A model generated the notes under the pieces. The model had not been told where the DNA came from. It made no database searches and worked only from the letters and a program-made list of their open reading frames with translations. Both the position numbers and the translations under genes were made by a program. From JAHEJJ01 sp965212205 (lineage in GTDB: Bacteria > Bacteroidota > Bacteroidia > Flavobacteriales > Flavobacteriaceae), in the NCBI GenBank assembly GCA_965212205.1, contig CBDBUX010000018.1, positions 94,657 to 158,656 on the forward strand: a DNA stretch of 64,000 bases. Reading direction: 5' to 3'. Within the stretch, counting starts at the first letter, position 1. Every line of letters begins with the position of its first letter. This document shows, piece by piece, positions 42,117 to 54,000 of this stretch.

Positions 42117-44048
42117 TCAGAGTTGCAGTATGATAAATTCTGAACGCCGGTTGAGATCGTGCTCCTTATCAGCACAATTCCGGCCGTTCACACAGTCGTT
42201 TTTCAATCTGGTTTCACCATAACCTAAAGCGCTTTCTATCCGACTGGCATCTATTCCTTCACCAATGATATATTCGCGGGTCGATTTGGCTCTCCGGTCC
42301 GAAAGTTGTAGGTTATAGTTGTCTTTACCCCTGGAGTCTGTATGCGATTCGATCTTTATGACCATATTGGGATATTCCTGCATCAGGCGAACCACTTTGT
42401 CGAGTTCCGCAGCCGCATCGGGCCTGATATAAGAACGATCAAAATCGAAATACACTATACCAATCTTGATCTTTAGGAGCCCGTCTTCGCTAACGATAAG
42501 GTCATTGTATTTTTTTAGGGACAATGGAAGTTCAATAGTCAGGCCAGGCTGAAGGCTCGATTCGAACAGCGTTTGGGTCGATTCATAACCTTCCTTTTGC
42601 ACATTGATGCTATACTTTGTGCTACAATCGATCGATGTTTGGAATAAATAACCCCCATCGCTGGCCGAAATCGTATGCTCTACTATTTTACCCCCACTAT
42701 CGAGCATTACTACCTCCGCACCAGGTATGGAAAATCCGCTTTGAGAATCCGATACCCTACCTGTGAGCGACTGCATACAAGCCGTGTCTAATCGTTCAAA
42801 GGAATAAATATCATCGCCACCTTTACCGCCTTCGCGGTTCGAACTGAAATACCCCCTTTGATTATTTTCATTAACGAAATAGGCAAAATCATCCCGATTG
42901 CTGTTGAGGGGGCGTCCCAGATTGACGGGGACGCTGCTTTCTTCTTCCAGATGGACTTCAAAAACATCAAGATTTCCTAGTCCGAGATGGCCATCGGATG
43001 CAAAATACAACTTGTTTTCGGTGGCAAAAGGGAACATTTCTCGTCCAGCGGTGTTAATTGACTCTCCCAGATTTCGGGGTTCCGAGAATCCACCATCTTC
43101 CAGGATATCTACAACAAAAAGATCGGTACACCCAACGGTGCCGGGCATATCAGAGACAAAATAAAGCATGTTTTCATCCCAGCTCAATGCCGGCTGGCCT
43201 ACGGAGTATGATTCGCTATTAAAAGGTAATTCTTCAACTGCAGACCATTTACCATCCGTATTTTGGGCACGATAGAGCTTAAGGTGGTTGGTGCCTTCCT
43301 CATCTCTTTTCAAGTTCTTGTTTGTATAATTATTCCGTGTAAAATAAACAATATCACCTGCTTTGTTAAAGGTAGCTACGGCCTCATGGTATTTAGTGTT
43401 AATGGCATCAGATAGGGGCTCGATATTTTCAAAATCTGTACCCCTGGCCACTGTATCGGCAATAAAAAAGTTCAGATACGGCTGTTCATTCCAGCGGTAG
43501 AGTCTGGTTTTGATATTTGTCGAATCCCTGCTCGATGCAAATACTACCCGATCCTTAAAAAATGTTGTGCCGAAATCTGCTGCTTCTGAGTTCGAGGGTA
43601 GGAGGGAGATCACAAATCCTGGCTGTTTTGCCAACATCGCATCCAGAGCTTTATCGTTATCCCGAAACTGGGCTGCTTTGTATTGTTCTGCCAAACCCCG
43701 CTCACCGTAAATTTTCATTAGGCTCTTTGCAAGAGTGTAGTTCCCGACACCTTTTAGAGTGTGTATATACTTAAAGATATACTCAGGATCAAGTTCATTC
43801 TCATATCGGCTAAAGAGCATTCCATACCATAGTACGGCTTGCTCCATATCCGAATTATTGTAGTAGGCGTCTCCGGCTTTTTCAAGTACCTCCTTAGAGT
43901 TATCTCCTTTTCTGATACGCTCTTCGTAGGCTTCTCCCGCATCTACATACCAATAATTACCGAAGTCCTTATCTTCTTTCTTCTCTTTATTCTGAGCCCA
44001 GATCAGGCCACAGTACAGTACGAATATGATTTGTATAAAGTGTTTCAT
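42117..44048 (-). CDS. OmpA-family outer-membrane protein with TPR-like and WD40-like (PD40) parts
   Basis: The 643-residue protein has a signal peptide (1-18), TPR-like helices (about 25-130), a PD40-type beta-propeller region (about 150-420; LSWDENMLYFVSDMPG, NKLYFASDGHLGLGNLDVFE), a carboxypeptidase-regulatory-like domain (about 425-500) and a C-terminal OmpA domain with YFDFDRSYIRPDAAAEL and LSDRRAKSTREYI, whose Asp and Arg bind peptidoglycan. In flavobacteria such proteins accompany PorP/SprF and a giant T9SS cargo, as here. It may tie the export or surface complex to the cell wall. It is 11 bp after the PorP/SprF gene. Confidence 0.93.
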   Translation of the reverse strand: MKHFIQIIFVLYCGLIWAQNKEKKEDKDFGNYWYVDAGEAYEERIRKGDNSKEVLEKAGDAYYNNSDMEQAVLWYGMLFSRYENELDPEYIFKYIHTLKGVGNYTLAKSLMKIYGERGLAEQYKAAQFRDNDKALDAMLAKQPGFVISLLPSNSEAADFGTTFFKDRVVFASSRDSTNIKTRLYRWNEQPYLNFFIADTVARGTDFENIEPLSDAINTKYHEAVATFNKAGDIVYFTRNNYTNKNLKRDEEGTNHLKLYRAQNTDGKWSAVEELPFNSESYSVGQPALSWDENMLYFVSDMPGTVGCTDLFVVDILEDGGFSEPRNLGESINTAGREMFPFATENKLYFASDGHLGLGNLDVFEVHLEEESSVPVNLGRPLNSNRDDFAYFVNENNQRGYFSSNREGGKGGDDIYSFERLDTACMQSLTGRVSDSQSGFSIPGAEVVMLDSGGKIVEHTISASDGGYLFQTSIDCSTKYSINVQKEGYESTQTLFESSLQPGLTIELPLSLKKYNDLIVSEDGLLKIKIGIVYFDFDRSYIRPDAAAELDKVVRLMQEYPNMVIKIESHTDSRGKDNYNLQLSDRRAKSTREYIIGEGIDASRIESALGYGETRLKNDCVNGRNCADKEHDLNRRSEFIILQL

Positions 44049-44059
44049 GGTCTTAGTGT

Positions 44060-44989
44060 TTAATAGAATCTAGGCGACTTCATTCGTTTTTCATTAGATA
44101 CAAATTCATACCTGAGGAAGATCTCGTGAGTTCCGAAATTATAATCCCTCAGATCGGTTGTGGTCATGTCATAGGCATATCCCAGACTCAGACTTTGCCA
44201 GAGCCTTAACCCCAGAAGAGCAGAAACCGAATCATCCCACCGGTAGGCCACCCCAAGGGTGAGCGACTCTTTTATCAAAGCATTGAGAGAAATATCGGCA
44301 ATCACCGGTGATCCGGGCACCCATTTTACAAAGAGCGCGGGTTTTAGCTTAATATCGACTGTGGCGTCGTATATCTTACCAGCTATGGCATAGTAATGAA
44401 GCCTTTCGGTTGCTAATGACTGATCCAATTGGTCGTAATGTTCCTGGGTAAAGAAATTCGGTATCGCAAGACCTACGTATCCTTTTTCGGTATGGTAATA
44501 TACTCCTGCGCCCACGGTTGGGAAGATCTTATTGTTGATGTTATCCTGGAACACCATATCGGGATCCTCGAAAGAACCCTTGCTGAAATCCAGGTTGAAA
44601 ACACGAACCCCTCCCTTAACTCCTAACGAGAGTTTCCTGTCGCTTTCATCAAGCTTTAGTGTATAAGCAAAATTACCGTCAACAAACAATTCATTAACCG
44701 GTCCCAGTGCATCATTTACGATTACCATTCCCAGACCAACGTTTTTGCCGACCGGAGAATCGATGGTAAAGACCTGCGATTCGGGTGCTCCGTTTATTCC
44801 AACCCATTGGGATCTGTGCATTCCAAGCAGAGACAAATGCCCCCTGGAGCCTGTATAGGCAGGGTTAACACTCATGGTATTATACATGTACTGAGTAAAC
44901 TGTGGATCTTGCTGACCGATCCCAAAAGTCATCACCAGCAGAAGGCTCAGTGTCAGTAAAGATTTTAGATATATCTTATAGTTTTTCAT
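44060..44989 (-). CDS. PorP/SprF-family outer-membrane protein
   Basis: The 309-residue protein has a signal peptide (about 1-25) and the PorP/SprF opening DPQFTQYMYNTMSVNPAY, then a 14-strand-type beta barrel ending in FLRYEFV. SprF in F. johnsoniae helps export the giant adhesin SprB, and type-B T9SS cargoes commonly have a dedicated PorP/SprF homologue next to them. The gene directly follows the giant cargo gene (12 bp) and precedes the OmpA gene, so a cargo-specific role is likely but inferred. Confidence 0.94.
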   Translation of the reverse strand: MKNYKIYLKSLLTLSLLLVMTFGIGQQDPQFTQYMYNTMSVNPAYTGSRGHLSLLGMHRSQWVGINGAPESQVFTIDSPVGKNVGLGMVIVNDALGPVNELFVDGNFAYTLKLDESDRKLSLGVKGGVRVFNLDFSKGSFEDPDMVFQDNINNKIFPTVGAGVYYHTEKGYVGLAIPNFFTQEHYDQLDQSLATERLHYYAIAGKIYDATVDIKLKPALFVKWVPGSPVIADISLNALIKESLTLGVAYRWDDSVSALLGLRLWQSLSLGYAYDMTTTDLRDYNFGTHEIFLRYEFVSNEKRMKSPRFY

Positions 44990-45001
44990 AGTTAGTTTAG
45001 C

Positions 45002-48000
45002 TTAGCGGTTTATATAAAGCCAATCGGAAACGGGTGTAGTTCCATCACCAAGATCGAGGACATAATAATAGGTCCCAACCGGTAATCTATCGGTTGCATT
45101 AACTACGGCACGCCCATTAGAAATTCCGTTCCAATCGTTATTATATCCACGTTCTTCATAGACGATATTTCCCCATCGGTTATATATTTTGAGGACATTA
45201 TTGGGGTAGCGCGTAATACAATCGATTTTAAAGAATTCATTTACTCCATCGCCATTTGGTGAAAATTCGTTATAGACGTGAAGGCAGCTGGGTTCTACAC
45301 TGGCTTCTGCCACATCGTTATTTATATTGAGATCTACCTGGTCAAGAAATGCCAGACTTGCACGGTTGAGGTAGTCTTCGGGTTCCAGAACTTCTACACT
45401 TAGCACCAGGGTCGCATCATCGCCGGCGGCAAGTGCAGGGATGCTCCAAAATCCGTCGTTGGCATCAAATGTTCCAGTAGATACTACTGAGCCTACATAG
45501 GCATAGCCCGAAGGAAGTTCCTCGTCTATTCCAATATTGGTGGCCTGGGTATCACCGATGTTCGATACTGTAATAGTGAAATCTACTACTTCACCAATCC
45601 TTGGTTGTCCATTGTTTACAGTTTTACTTAGGCTGAGATCGGTTTCTTCGACGATCACAAGTACACTAGCTTCGTCGTCGTCTTCTATTCCATCAGAATA
45701 GTCATCAGCAGTTTCATCTACCCCGGCTTCGCTATCCGGATCGGCCTGGTTACTGGCCACAACACTTGCACGGTTGAGGTATTCATCCGCCTGACCGCTA
45801 GGCTCGTTAATCGTAACAAGGATCCTGAGAACCTCAGTGGAGCCATTTGGGATAACACCATTGGTGCTCCACAAGCCCGAATCAGGATTGTAGCTTCCTA
45901 TTGTAGTTTCGTGTGAGATATAGGTAAATCCACCTGCTAACAGATCACTGATAACCACCCCTGTGGCATCACTATCTCCATCGTTATTCAATGTGATTGT
46001 AAATGCTACGGTATCGCCCACTCTCGGCCTGATAATATCGACTTCCTTGGTAATCGACAGATCAGCTAGTCCTGAAGCAACCGGATTAATTGTAGACTGG
46101 TCGTCTTCTGATTCCAGGTTATTATCGGGATTCGAATCCGGGTCAAAGGTATCCAGTGCGATTAATTCTGCGGTATTGGTATAGCTTCCATTCGGTAATA
46201 CAGTAGCCATAACGTTTAGAGTCTCTACTGCTCCATTTGCCATAGTGCCCAGGTCCCAGGACCCTACCACCTCATCATATGTTCCAGCAGTTACCGAAGA
46301 GGAGACAAATGCATAGCCAGAGGCCAGTAAATCGCGTATTACAACACCTGTAGCATTACTTGGCCCACTATTGGTGGCAGTAATGGTAAAGGTGAGTTGA
46401 TCACCGACTGAAGGCAATAAATTATCCACCGTTTTTGTGATTGAAAGGTCGGTGACCAGCATTGGTGTGGTGAGCTGTTCGTCCTGATCATCTTCCGAAG
46501 ATTGATTATTTCCCGGCGATGAATTCGGATCCAGTTCGTTTACTGTGGTTACCTCAGCGATATTGGCATAATTACCGCTGCTGTTTAATCCTGCAGTGAT
46601 ATTGAGTGCCACACTACTGCCTGCAGCAAGGCTCGCTATGGTCCAGTCTCCTGTTGTATTATTGTAGTTCCCACTACCATCATCAGACAAATAATTATAT
46701 CCTGAAGGAAGTAAGTCGGACACGGTGATCCCAGTGGCTGTACTCGGTCCTGCATTGGACAGGCTTAGGGTAAAAGTGACATTCTGTGTCACATCCGGGA
46801 ATTCGTTATCTACAGTTTTGTCGAGGGAAAGGTTGGCCACGGCCACAGGTATTGTCACCTGGTTGTCCTGGTCGTCTTCAGCCGGTATATTGTTACCCGG
46901 AGCAGAATCGGGATCTGTGGCATCAGATGCGGTGATCTCTGCACTATTGTCGTAATCGCCTGTAGGATTTACAAGTACCTGGATATGCAAGGTTTCGGTG
47001 AATCCGCCAAAGACAATACCATTAAGATCCCAAATTCCAGTCCCGGGATCATAGTCCCCGGCAGTAGCATTATGTGATTCATAGGTATATCCCGAAGGAA
47101 GCAGATCGGCTACAATTACACCGGAGGCGTCATTGGGTCCTGCATTGCTGAGTTGAAGGGTGAACTCGATTAAATCTCCTACCAGAGGAGCAGAATCGTC
47201 AACAGTTTTAATCAGCGACAAGTCTGCGTTAGTCACCGGCATTGGATCGATGCTTTCCTGATCATCTTCCAGGTCGTCGTTATTGGCCGGTGTGGAGTCT
47301 ATGTCGAATTCACTAAGGTCTGTAAGCTCGGCGGTATTGCGATATAACCCTGCAGGCAACACGTCTGCGTTCAGCAAGAGGGTTTCGCTGTCACCATTTG
47401 CCAGATTCCCTACGGTCCATGATCCGTTCAGTGGCTCGTATGTACCTATAGAAGGCGTTGAACTCACAAAGGAATAGCCCGATGCCAGCAGGTCTGTAAC
47501 AACAACATTGGTGGCATCACTTGGCCCGTCGTTGGTCACGGTAATGGTGAACAGGATGGTACTGCCAACCTGCGGGCTCATGTTATCCGCTATTTTAGTA
47601 ACCGAGACGTCTACTACAGGTCTTACCACCACAACGACCTCATCCTGATCGTCTTCAGACAGTATATCATTAGACGGTGTAGAGTCGGTATCCGCTTGAT
47701 CGGCTCCTGTTATCTCGGCAATATTGGTATAGTCTCCTGCCGGATTTACCAAGGCAGTTATGTTGATTGTAGTCGAATTTCCTAATGCAAGATTACCCAG
47801 AGACCAGATACCGGTTGCAGGAACATAGTTGCCTCCTGAATCATCCGAAACATAGTTATAACCCGAGGGTAACAGATCAGTAACCTGAATATTGGTGGCA
47901 TCGCTCGGTCCGTCGTTAGAAACGGTTATGGTAAACACCACATTGCTTCCTGCATCAGGTGTTGGATTGTCTACCGATTTAACCAGGGATAAGTCGGCTA

Positions 48001-51000
48001 CCTCTATGGGGTTAACCACGGCCTCATCCTGATCATCTTCTGCCAGGATATTATTGTTGGGTGTGGAATCTACATCAAATACATCGGCAGCTATGATCTC
48101 TGCTCCATTGGTATAAGGTCCTGTTGTATTGACCAGTACATCGATTACCAAGGTTTGGGTGTCTCCGGTACTCACCGTGCCTGTGGACCATATCCCTGTA
48201 GTGTAGTCATATATACCAGAGGTGGCGCTGTACAATATAAAATCATAACCCGCTGGAAGGAGATCCTCGACCACTACGTTGGTCGCGTCGTCCGGACCAT
48301 CATTGAATACGCTGATCTCGAAACTGATCTCGGTTTCAACAAAAGGTGTAATATCGTTATCGACCACGAATTTGGTCAGTCGGAGGTCTGCGATCTTTGG
48401 TGCTACGGTCAGCTGGTCTTCATCATCGTCATCCGGATCACCATTCCCATCTTCGTCAATTGTATTATCGGTTGTAGGATCACTGTCAGGATCGTACTGA
48501 TCTGACGCAGTGATCTGAGCATTGTTAAGGTATTCATCAATCGCACCCGTAGGTGGGTTTACGGTTGCTTCATAGGTTACCACTGATGTACCGTTAAAGT
48601 TTGGGACTGAAAGACCTGTCCAGCTCGCAGTATTCCCACTTAGTGTCCCGCCGTTGTTTACCGCCGTGAGCGTATAGCCGGCAGGAAGGACATCTTCGAT
48701 TGCCACCCCGGTGGCCACATCAGGACCGGCGTTGGTGACGGTTAAGGTGAAGGTCACCGAATCTCCAACATTTGGTTGGGTAGTATTGGCTGTCTTTACC
48801 AAGCTTAAGTCGGCCTGTGGTATAGAAGCCGCTATATTGTCTTCATCATCTTCACTCTGGTCTCCGTCATCGTTGTTCGGGCTACTGTCGATATCAAATT
48901 GATCACTGGCCGTAATCTGGGCCACATCCAGGTATTCATCTACAGCTCCGGTAGGGGCCTGCGCTACGGCATCGAATGTCAGGGTCACCGTATTGTTTCC
49001 AACAGGTACCGCCAGGTTGTTCCAGGTTACCGTATTGCCGGCTGCTGAACCGGTTCCACTAATATTGGTGATACCGCTAAAACCAGGAGGCACTATATTC
49101 TCAACCGAAACATTGGAGGCCGCATTCGGACCCAGGTTGCTCAGATTTACAGTAAAAGTAACCAGATCACCCACATCCGGGGTGGTATCGTTCAGCAGGA
49201 CTTCCAGTTCTAGGTCGGCAATCTGAGGACTTAGTGTAAAGCTCGATTCGTCGTCATCTGCGATTCCATCACTCAGGTCATCCAGCGTAAAACTTGTATC
49301 CGGATCACTATCAGGATCGAATTGATCGCTAAAGATGATCTCTGCATGGTTAGTATAATTTCCAGTTGCCAATACAGTTACCTCATAGGACAAAGTAATT
49401 GCATTACCGGCTCCGGGATCTATGCTTGCTATATCCCATGTGATAAAATTACCCCCCGAACTACCACCATTGTTTATTATAGTTACGCTATAACCCGAAG
49501 GGATTATGTCGAGTACCACTACATTGGTCGCTGTATCAGGACCTTGGTTCAGTAGGGTCAGTTCAAATACCACCGTGTCGCCTACATTTGGAGTAGCGCT
49601 GGAGGCTGCACTGATCCCTTTGGTAAGTTCAAGGTCGGCCTCAAGCAAATCGAATACCACAATATCTTCATCGTCCTCACTTTGGTCGCCATCATCATTA
49701 TCGGGTACAGAATCGATGTCCGAAAGATCGGAGGCGATAATTTCGGCTATATTATCATAGACGCCGGGTGCTTTAACCCTAGCCTGGTAGGTAAGGTCGA
49801 GCGTGGTCCCGTTCGGGATATTGAGGCCTGTCCATGTTATGGTATTGCTGCCAAAATCGAATGAGCCACCATTACTGACCGTACCTCCAATAAGCTCTAA
49901 TCCGCTGGGAAGTGGATTTCGCACGCCTACACCTGTACCATTTCCGGTAGCAGAGGCGTCGTTATTGAATAATGATACGGTAAACGTTATAATATCATCT
50001 TCGTTACCCGAAGCTGGATTGGCAGATATATCCAGTTCGAGATCGAGTGTTTCCAGAGTAATCGACGCATTGTCCTCATCGTCTTCGCTCTGATCACCAT
50101 CATCATTGGATGGGGTACTATCCGGATCCTGTTGGTCTGCCACTGTCACTTCAGCGGTGTTTAGGTATTCGTCTGAAGCGCCGGTAGGAGCTTCCACGAC
50201 CGCATCGAAGCTTATGTTAATCGAATTGGAGGCCGCTATACTCAAGCCGCTCCAATCGATGGCGTTTCCGCTTTGGATACCCCCATCATTCACAGTTGTT
50301 ATGGTGTATCCTACAGGAACCAGGTCAGTAACCTGGACTCCGGTTGCATCATCCGGGCCATCATTGGCCACAGTAATTGTGAAAGTAACGGTATCTCCAA
50401 CACTGACAGCAGCGGGCAATACGGTTTTATCAAGGCTCAGGTCAGCACTTTGAAGTGTAACAGAGGCCGAATCCTGGTCATCTTCTAACGGATCATTATT
50501 GTCTGCAATACTATCTGTATCGGCCTGGTCGCTGTCGGTAATCTCGGCTGAATTTAAGTAAGTGCCTGTTGCATTTACAGTGGCCTGAAAGCTTAGGAGC
50601 AGGTTATTCCCCAGTGGAAGTGAAAGACTATTCCACGTCAATGAAAAATCTCCTGGATTGTAGAATCCGCCATTGCTTGCCGATCCTGGCACAAAAGTGT
50701 ACCCATCCGGGATGATATCTTTCACTGAAATCCCTGTTGCGTCAACAGTACTGTTAACTGCATTGTTTAGTATATCGATCGTAAACGTTACTGTATCTCC
50801 TGAATTTACAGAAGTTGGAGCCACGCTTTTTGTGAGTTCAAGATCAGCCAGGCCATTTATGATTACCAATACTGTATCCGATATTTCATTGCAAATACCG
50901 TTATCGATGGCCCATTGAAATTCATAGGTGCCAATTGTGGTACCGGTAATTGAGGTAGACGGGTCGTTAATATCAATAAATGTCGCTGTGTTGGGGCCAG

Positions 51001-54000
51001 ACACCTGTGTCCAGGTCCCTATCCCGGCAGAAGCCGGAGTGGCTGCCATAATTACAGGTGCAAATTGTGCCAGTTCCTGATCCGGACCGGCATCTACCCC
51101 TGTGGGTTGTTCTACAATCACTATCTCCACAGCATCCGAAAAAGAACATCCGCTAGAGTTGTTGTTGGTCGTCCAGGTAAATTCGTAGGTGCCTACAGCC
51201 AGGCCTGTAATCAGAGAATTCGGATTAGTGGGGGCCGTGATGGTAGCCGGAGCACCGGCGGTTTGCGTCCAGATACCGCCTCCGATTCCTACCGGAGTGG
51301 CATCGAGTGTGGTTTGTGTTTCATCGCATAGTTCCTGATCTGGGCCTGCATTGGCCTCCGAAGCCGGAATGTCTGTAAAGATGATATCAATCGTGTCGAT
51401 CGAAGGCGCACAAGCTGAGGGCGATATGAAAGGACCGTTAGATACCGTCCAGGTCAGGGTATATGTCCCTAACGTTGTAATATTAGACAGGGTAGTAGTC
51501 GGTGAGTTCGGGCTGTCTATCACAGCTGCCCCACCCGAGGGATCGACCGAGAAAGCCCAGGTTCCAATTCCTACCGCAGGGGGTGTGGCATTCATCTGCG
51601 CCTCTAACTGGCAGGCATTTGGCTGATCAGGACCAGCTGCTGCAGTCGAAGGAGCCTCGAAAATTTCGATGCGTACCACGTCGGCCGCATCAGTACAATT
51701 TCCTTTTATAAAGTTCCATTCCAGAATATAAATTCCAGGCACGGTAAGCCCGGAAAGTGTAGAGGTGTTACTATTCGGTGCGTCGATAACAGCAACACTA
51801 CCTGCTGGTTCACTGGCAAATCGCCACAGTGCGGTATCTATATCGCCTGGTGCGACATTTCCAGCCAGGGTTGTTGTATTTGGTATGATTAAATCTGCCT
51901 GACAAAGCAATTGATCGGGGCCAGCATCCGGTGCGATTGATGGCGGGGCACTGTTGGTAATTGTAACTTCATCAAAGAGATTCGGACAGCTCAGGTAATT
52001 TGTGGTAAACCTGAACACATAAGTATTTCCAGGAGTAATAGCAGCACTGGCTGTATAATTGTCGGCCGGAGATTGAATAATCGTCACCGGAGGTCCGGAC
52101 TGTTGTGTCCAGGTTCCCGTAGATCCTCTTGTAGCCTCCAGCAATACGGTGGTCGCATTGCAAAGATCCTGATCCGGACCTGCATTGGCTGCTGAGAAAA
52201 CGTCGATTACAACATCGGCAAATGAAGACGGACAATTGGCATCGCCGGTAATAGTCCAGCGAAAGGTATAGCTTCCCGTAATAAGACCCGTCACGTTCGC
52301 ATTCGGATCATTTACGTCCGAAAAAGCAGGGGTATTGGGAGCACCGCTCAAGACAGACCAAACCCCGGTTTCGATGGCCGGGTTAAAGGCGTTTCCGCTT
52401 AAAACCGTATTGTCTGCATTGCATATGGTTTGTGGAGGTCCAACTGTTGCCACCGTTGAGGGAATACCGACTTCAATGGTTGTCTGGTCTGTGTCTGTGG
52501 AACAGCTACCATTGTTTACGGTCCAATCAAAGATGTAGATTCCGGAATTGACAAAATTAATATTGGTGGTTGGGCTTGTATCATCGTCTATGGTAAAGCC
52601 ACCCGGACCGGATACCAGCGTCCATAGACCATCGCCGGTTGAGGAGGTAGCCGCCATGGGGACTACTGAGGCACAAATAATCTGGTCTGGCCCTGCATCG
52701 GCTGCTGCCGGACTTCCTATGCTGATCTCCACCTCATCAGCTGAATCCTGACAACCCGGTGCGATATTGCTTATCGTCCAGGTTAGTATATAGCTGTCTT
52801 CCAAAGTAATGTTTGCTGTAGTATTGGGCTGTGTTGCATCGGTAAAACTTATACCAACACTGGGAACAGCGGTCCAGAGACCTTGTTCGTCGACAGCCGG
52901 AGTATTTGCTGCCAGGTTTACCGTTACTGTGCCCGAAGGCAGACATTGATCAGGGCCTGCATTTGCAGTCGTTGGTCCTTCAGTCGCCCCTGTATTGATA
53001 ATTACATTATCTGCTGCCGCCGGCCCGCATGCGGCCGATGGATTGTCGATGGTCCATTGGAGTTCATAGCTGCTTGAAGCAGTTGCGAATCCGCTTGCTA
53101 TGGCCTGGGGATCGTTGATATCTGAAAAAGCAATTGTATCGGGACCATTTATCTGCGACCAGGTACCTACCTGACCACCGGGAGGTGTATTTGCATTCAA
53201 TGCAACCGGCGTCCCATAACAAACGGTTTGATCGCCACCTGCGTTGGAAGGTCCGTTTGTAGTTGCCGAAACTGTTACTTGCACATCAGACTCTGCCGGG
53301 ATACAGTTTGGCCCTCCTGAAATGGTATACCTAAAAATATATTCTCCGGGGATTAAGCCACTAATTCCTGTTGTACGGGCCAGGGGATCTGCAAATACTG
53401 CCGTATTTGGCCCGCTGACCTGGGTCCAAAGCGAATTACCCTGTAATACAATATTACCGGTAAGTGCAGTAGAAGTTATTCCACAACCAAGAACCTGGTC
53501 TGTACCTGCGTTGGCGGCCGTGGGAATACCCGATATGGAAATATTGATCAGATCGGTGGCTTCTACACAACCACTCAGGTTTTGTCCGCTTTGGCTTCGC
53601 CTTACCAAGAGGGCATAGGTGCCATCTTCGTCAAAACTTAGGCTGAGCGGCGAAGTATCCGAAAAACTTTGAAAGGCTGTGGGAAAAGTGAAGGAGGAAT
53701 CCGATGGACCACTCAGTAATCTATATTGGTTGCTGCCTCCACCCCCTATAGTAAATGGAACATCCACTTGTGTTATGCCACAATCGGCAATAATATCATT
53801 ACCACCATTGGCGATGATGCTAATTGCGTTGGGGTTATAACCTATTGATGCGGTCGCAGAACTGGTACAACCGGTTACGGTATTGGTAATGGTATAGGAA
53901 AACGCGTAACTGTTAGGAGACGCCAGTCCCGTTACCTGTGTTGTGCTATTAGTAGGGCTTGAAAGCGCAACTGCAGGACCTCCGGTTTGAACCCACTGTA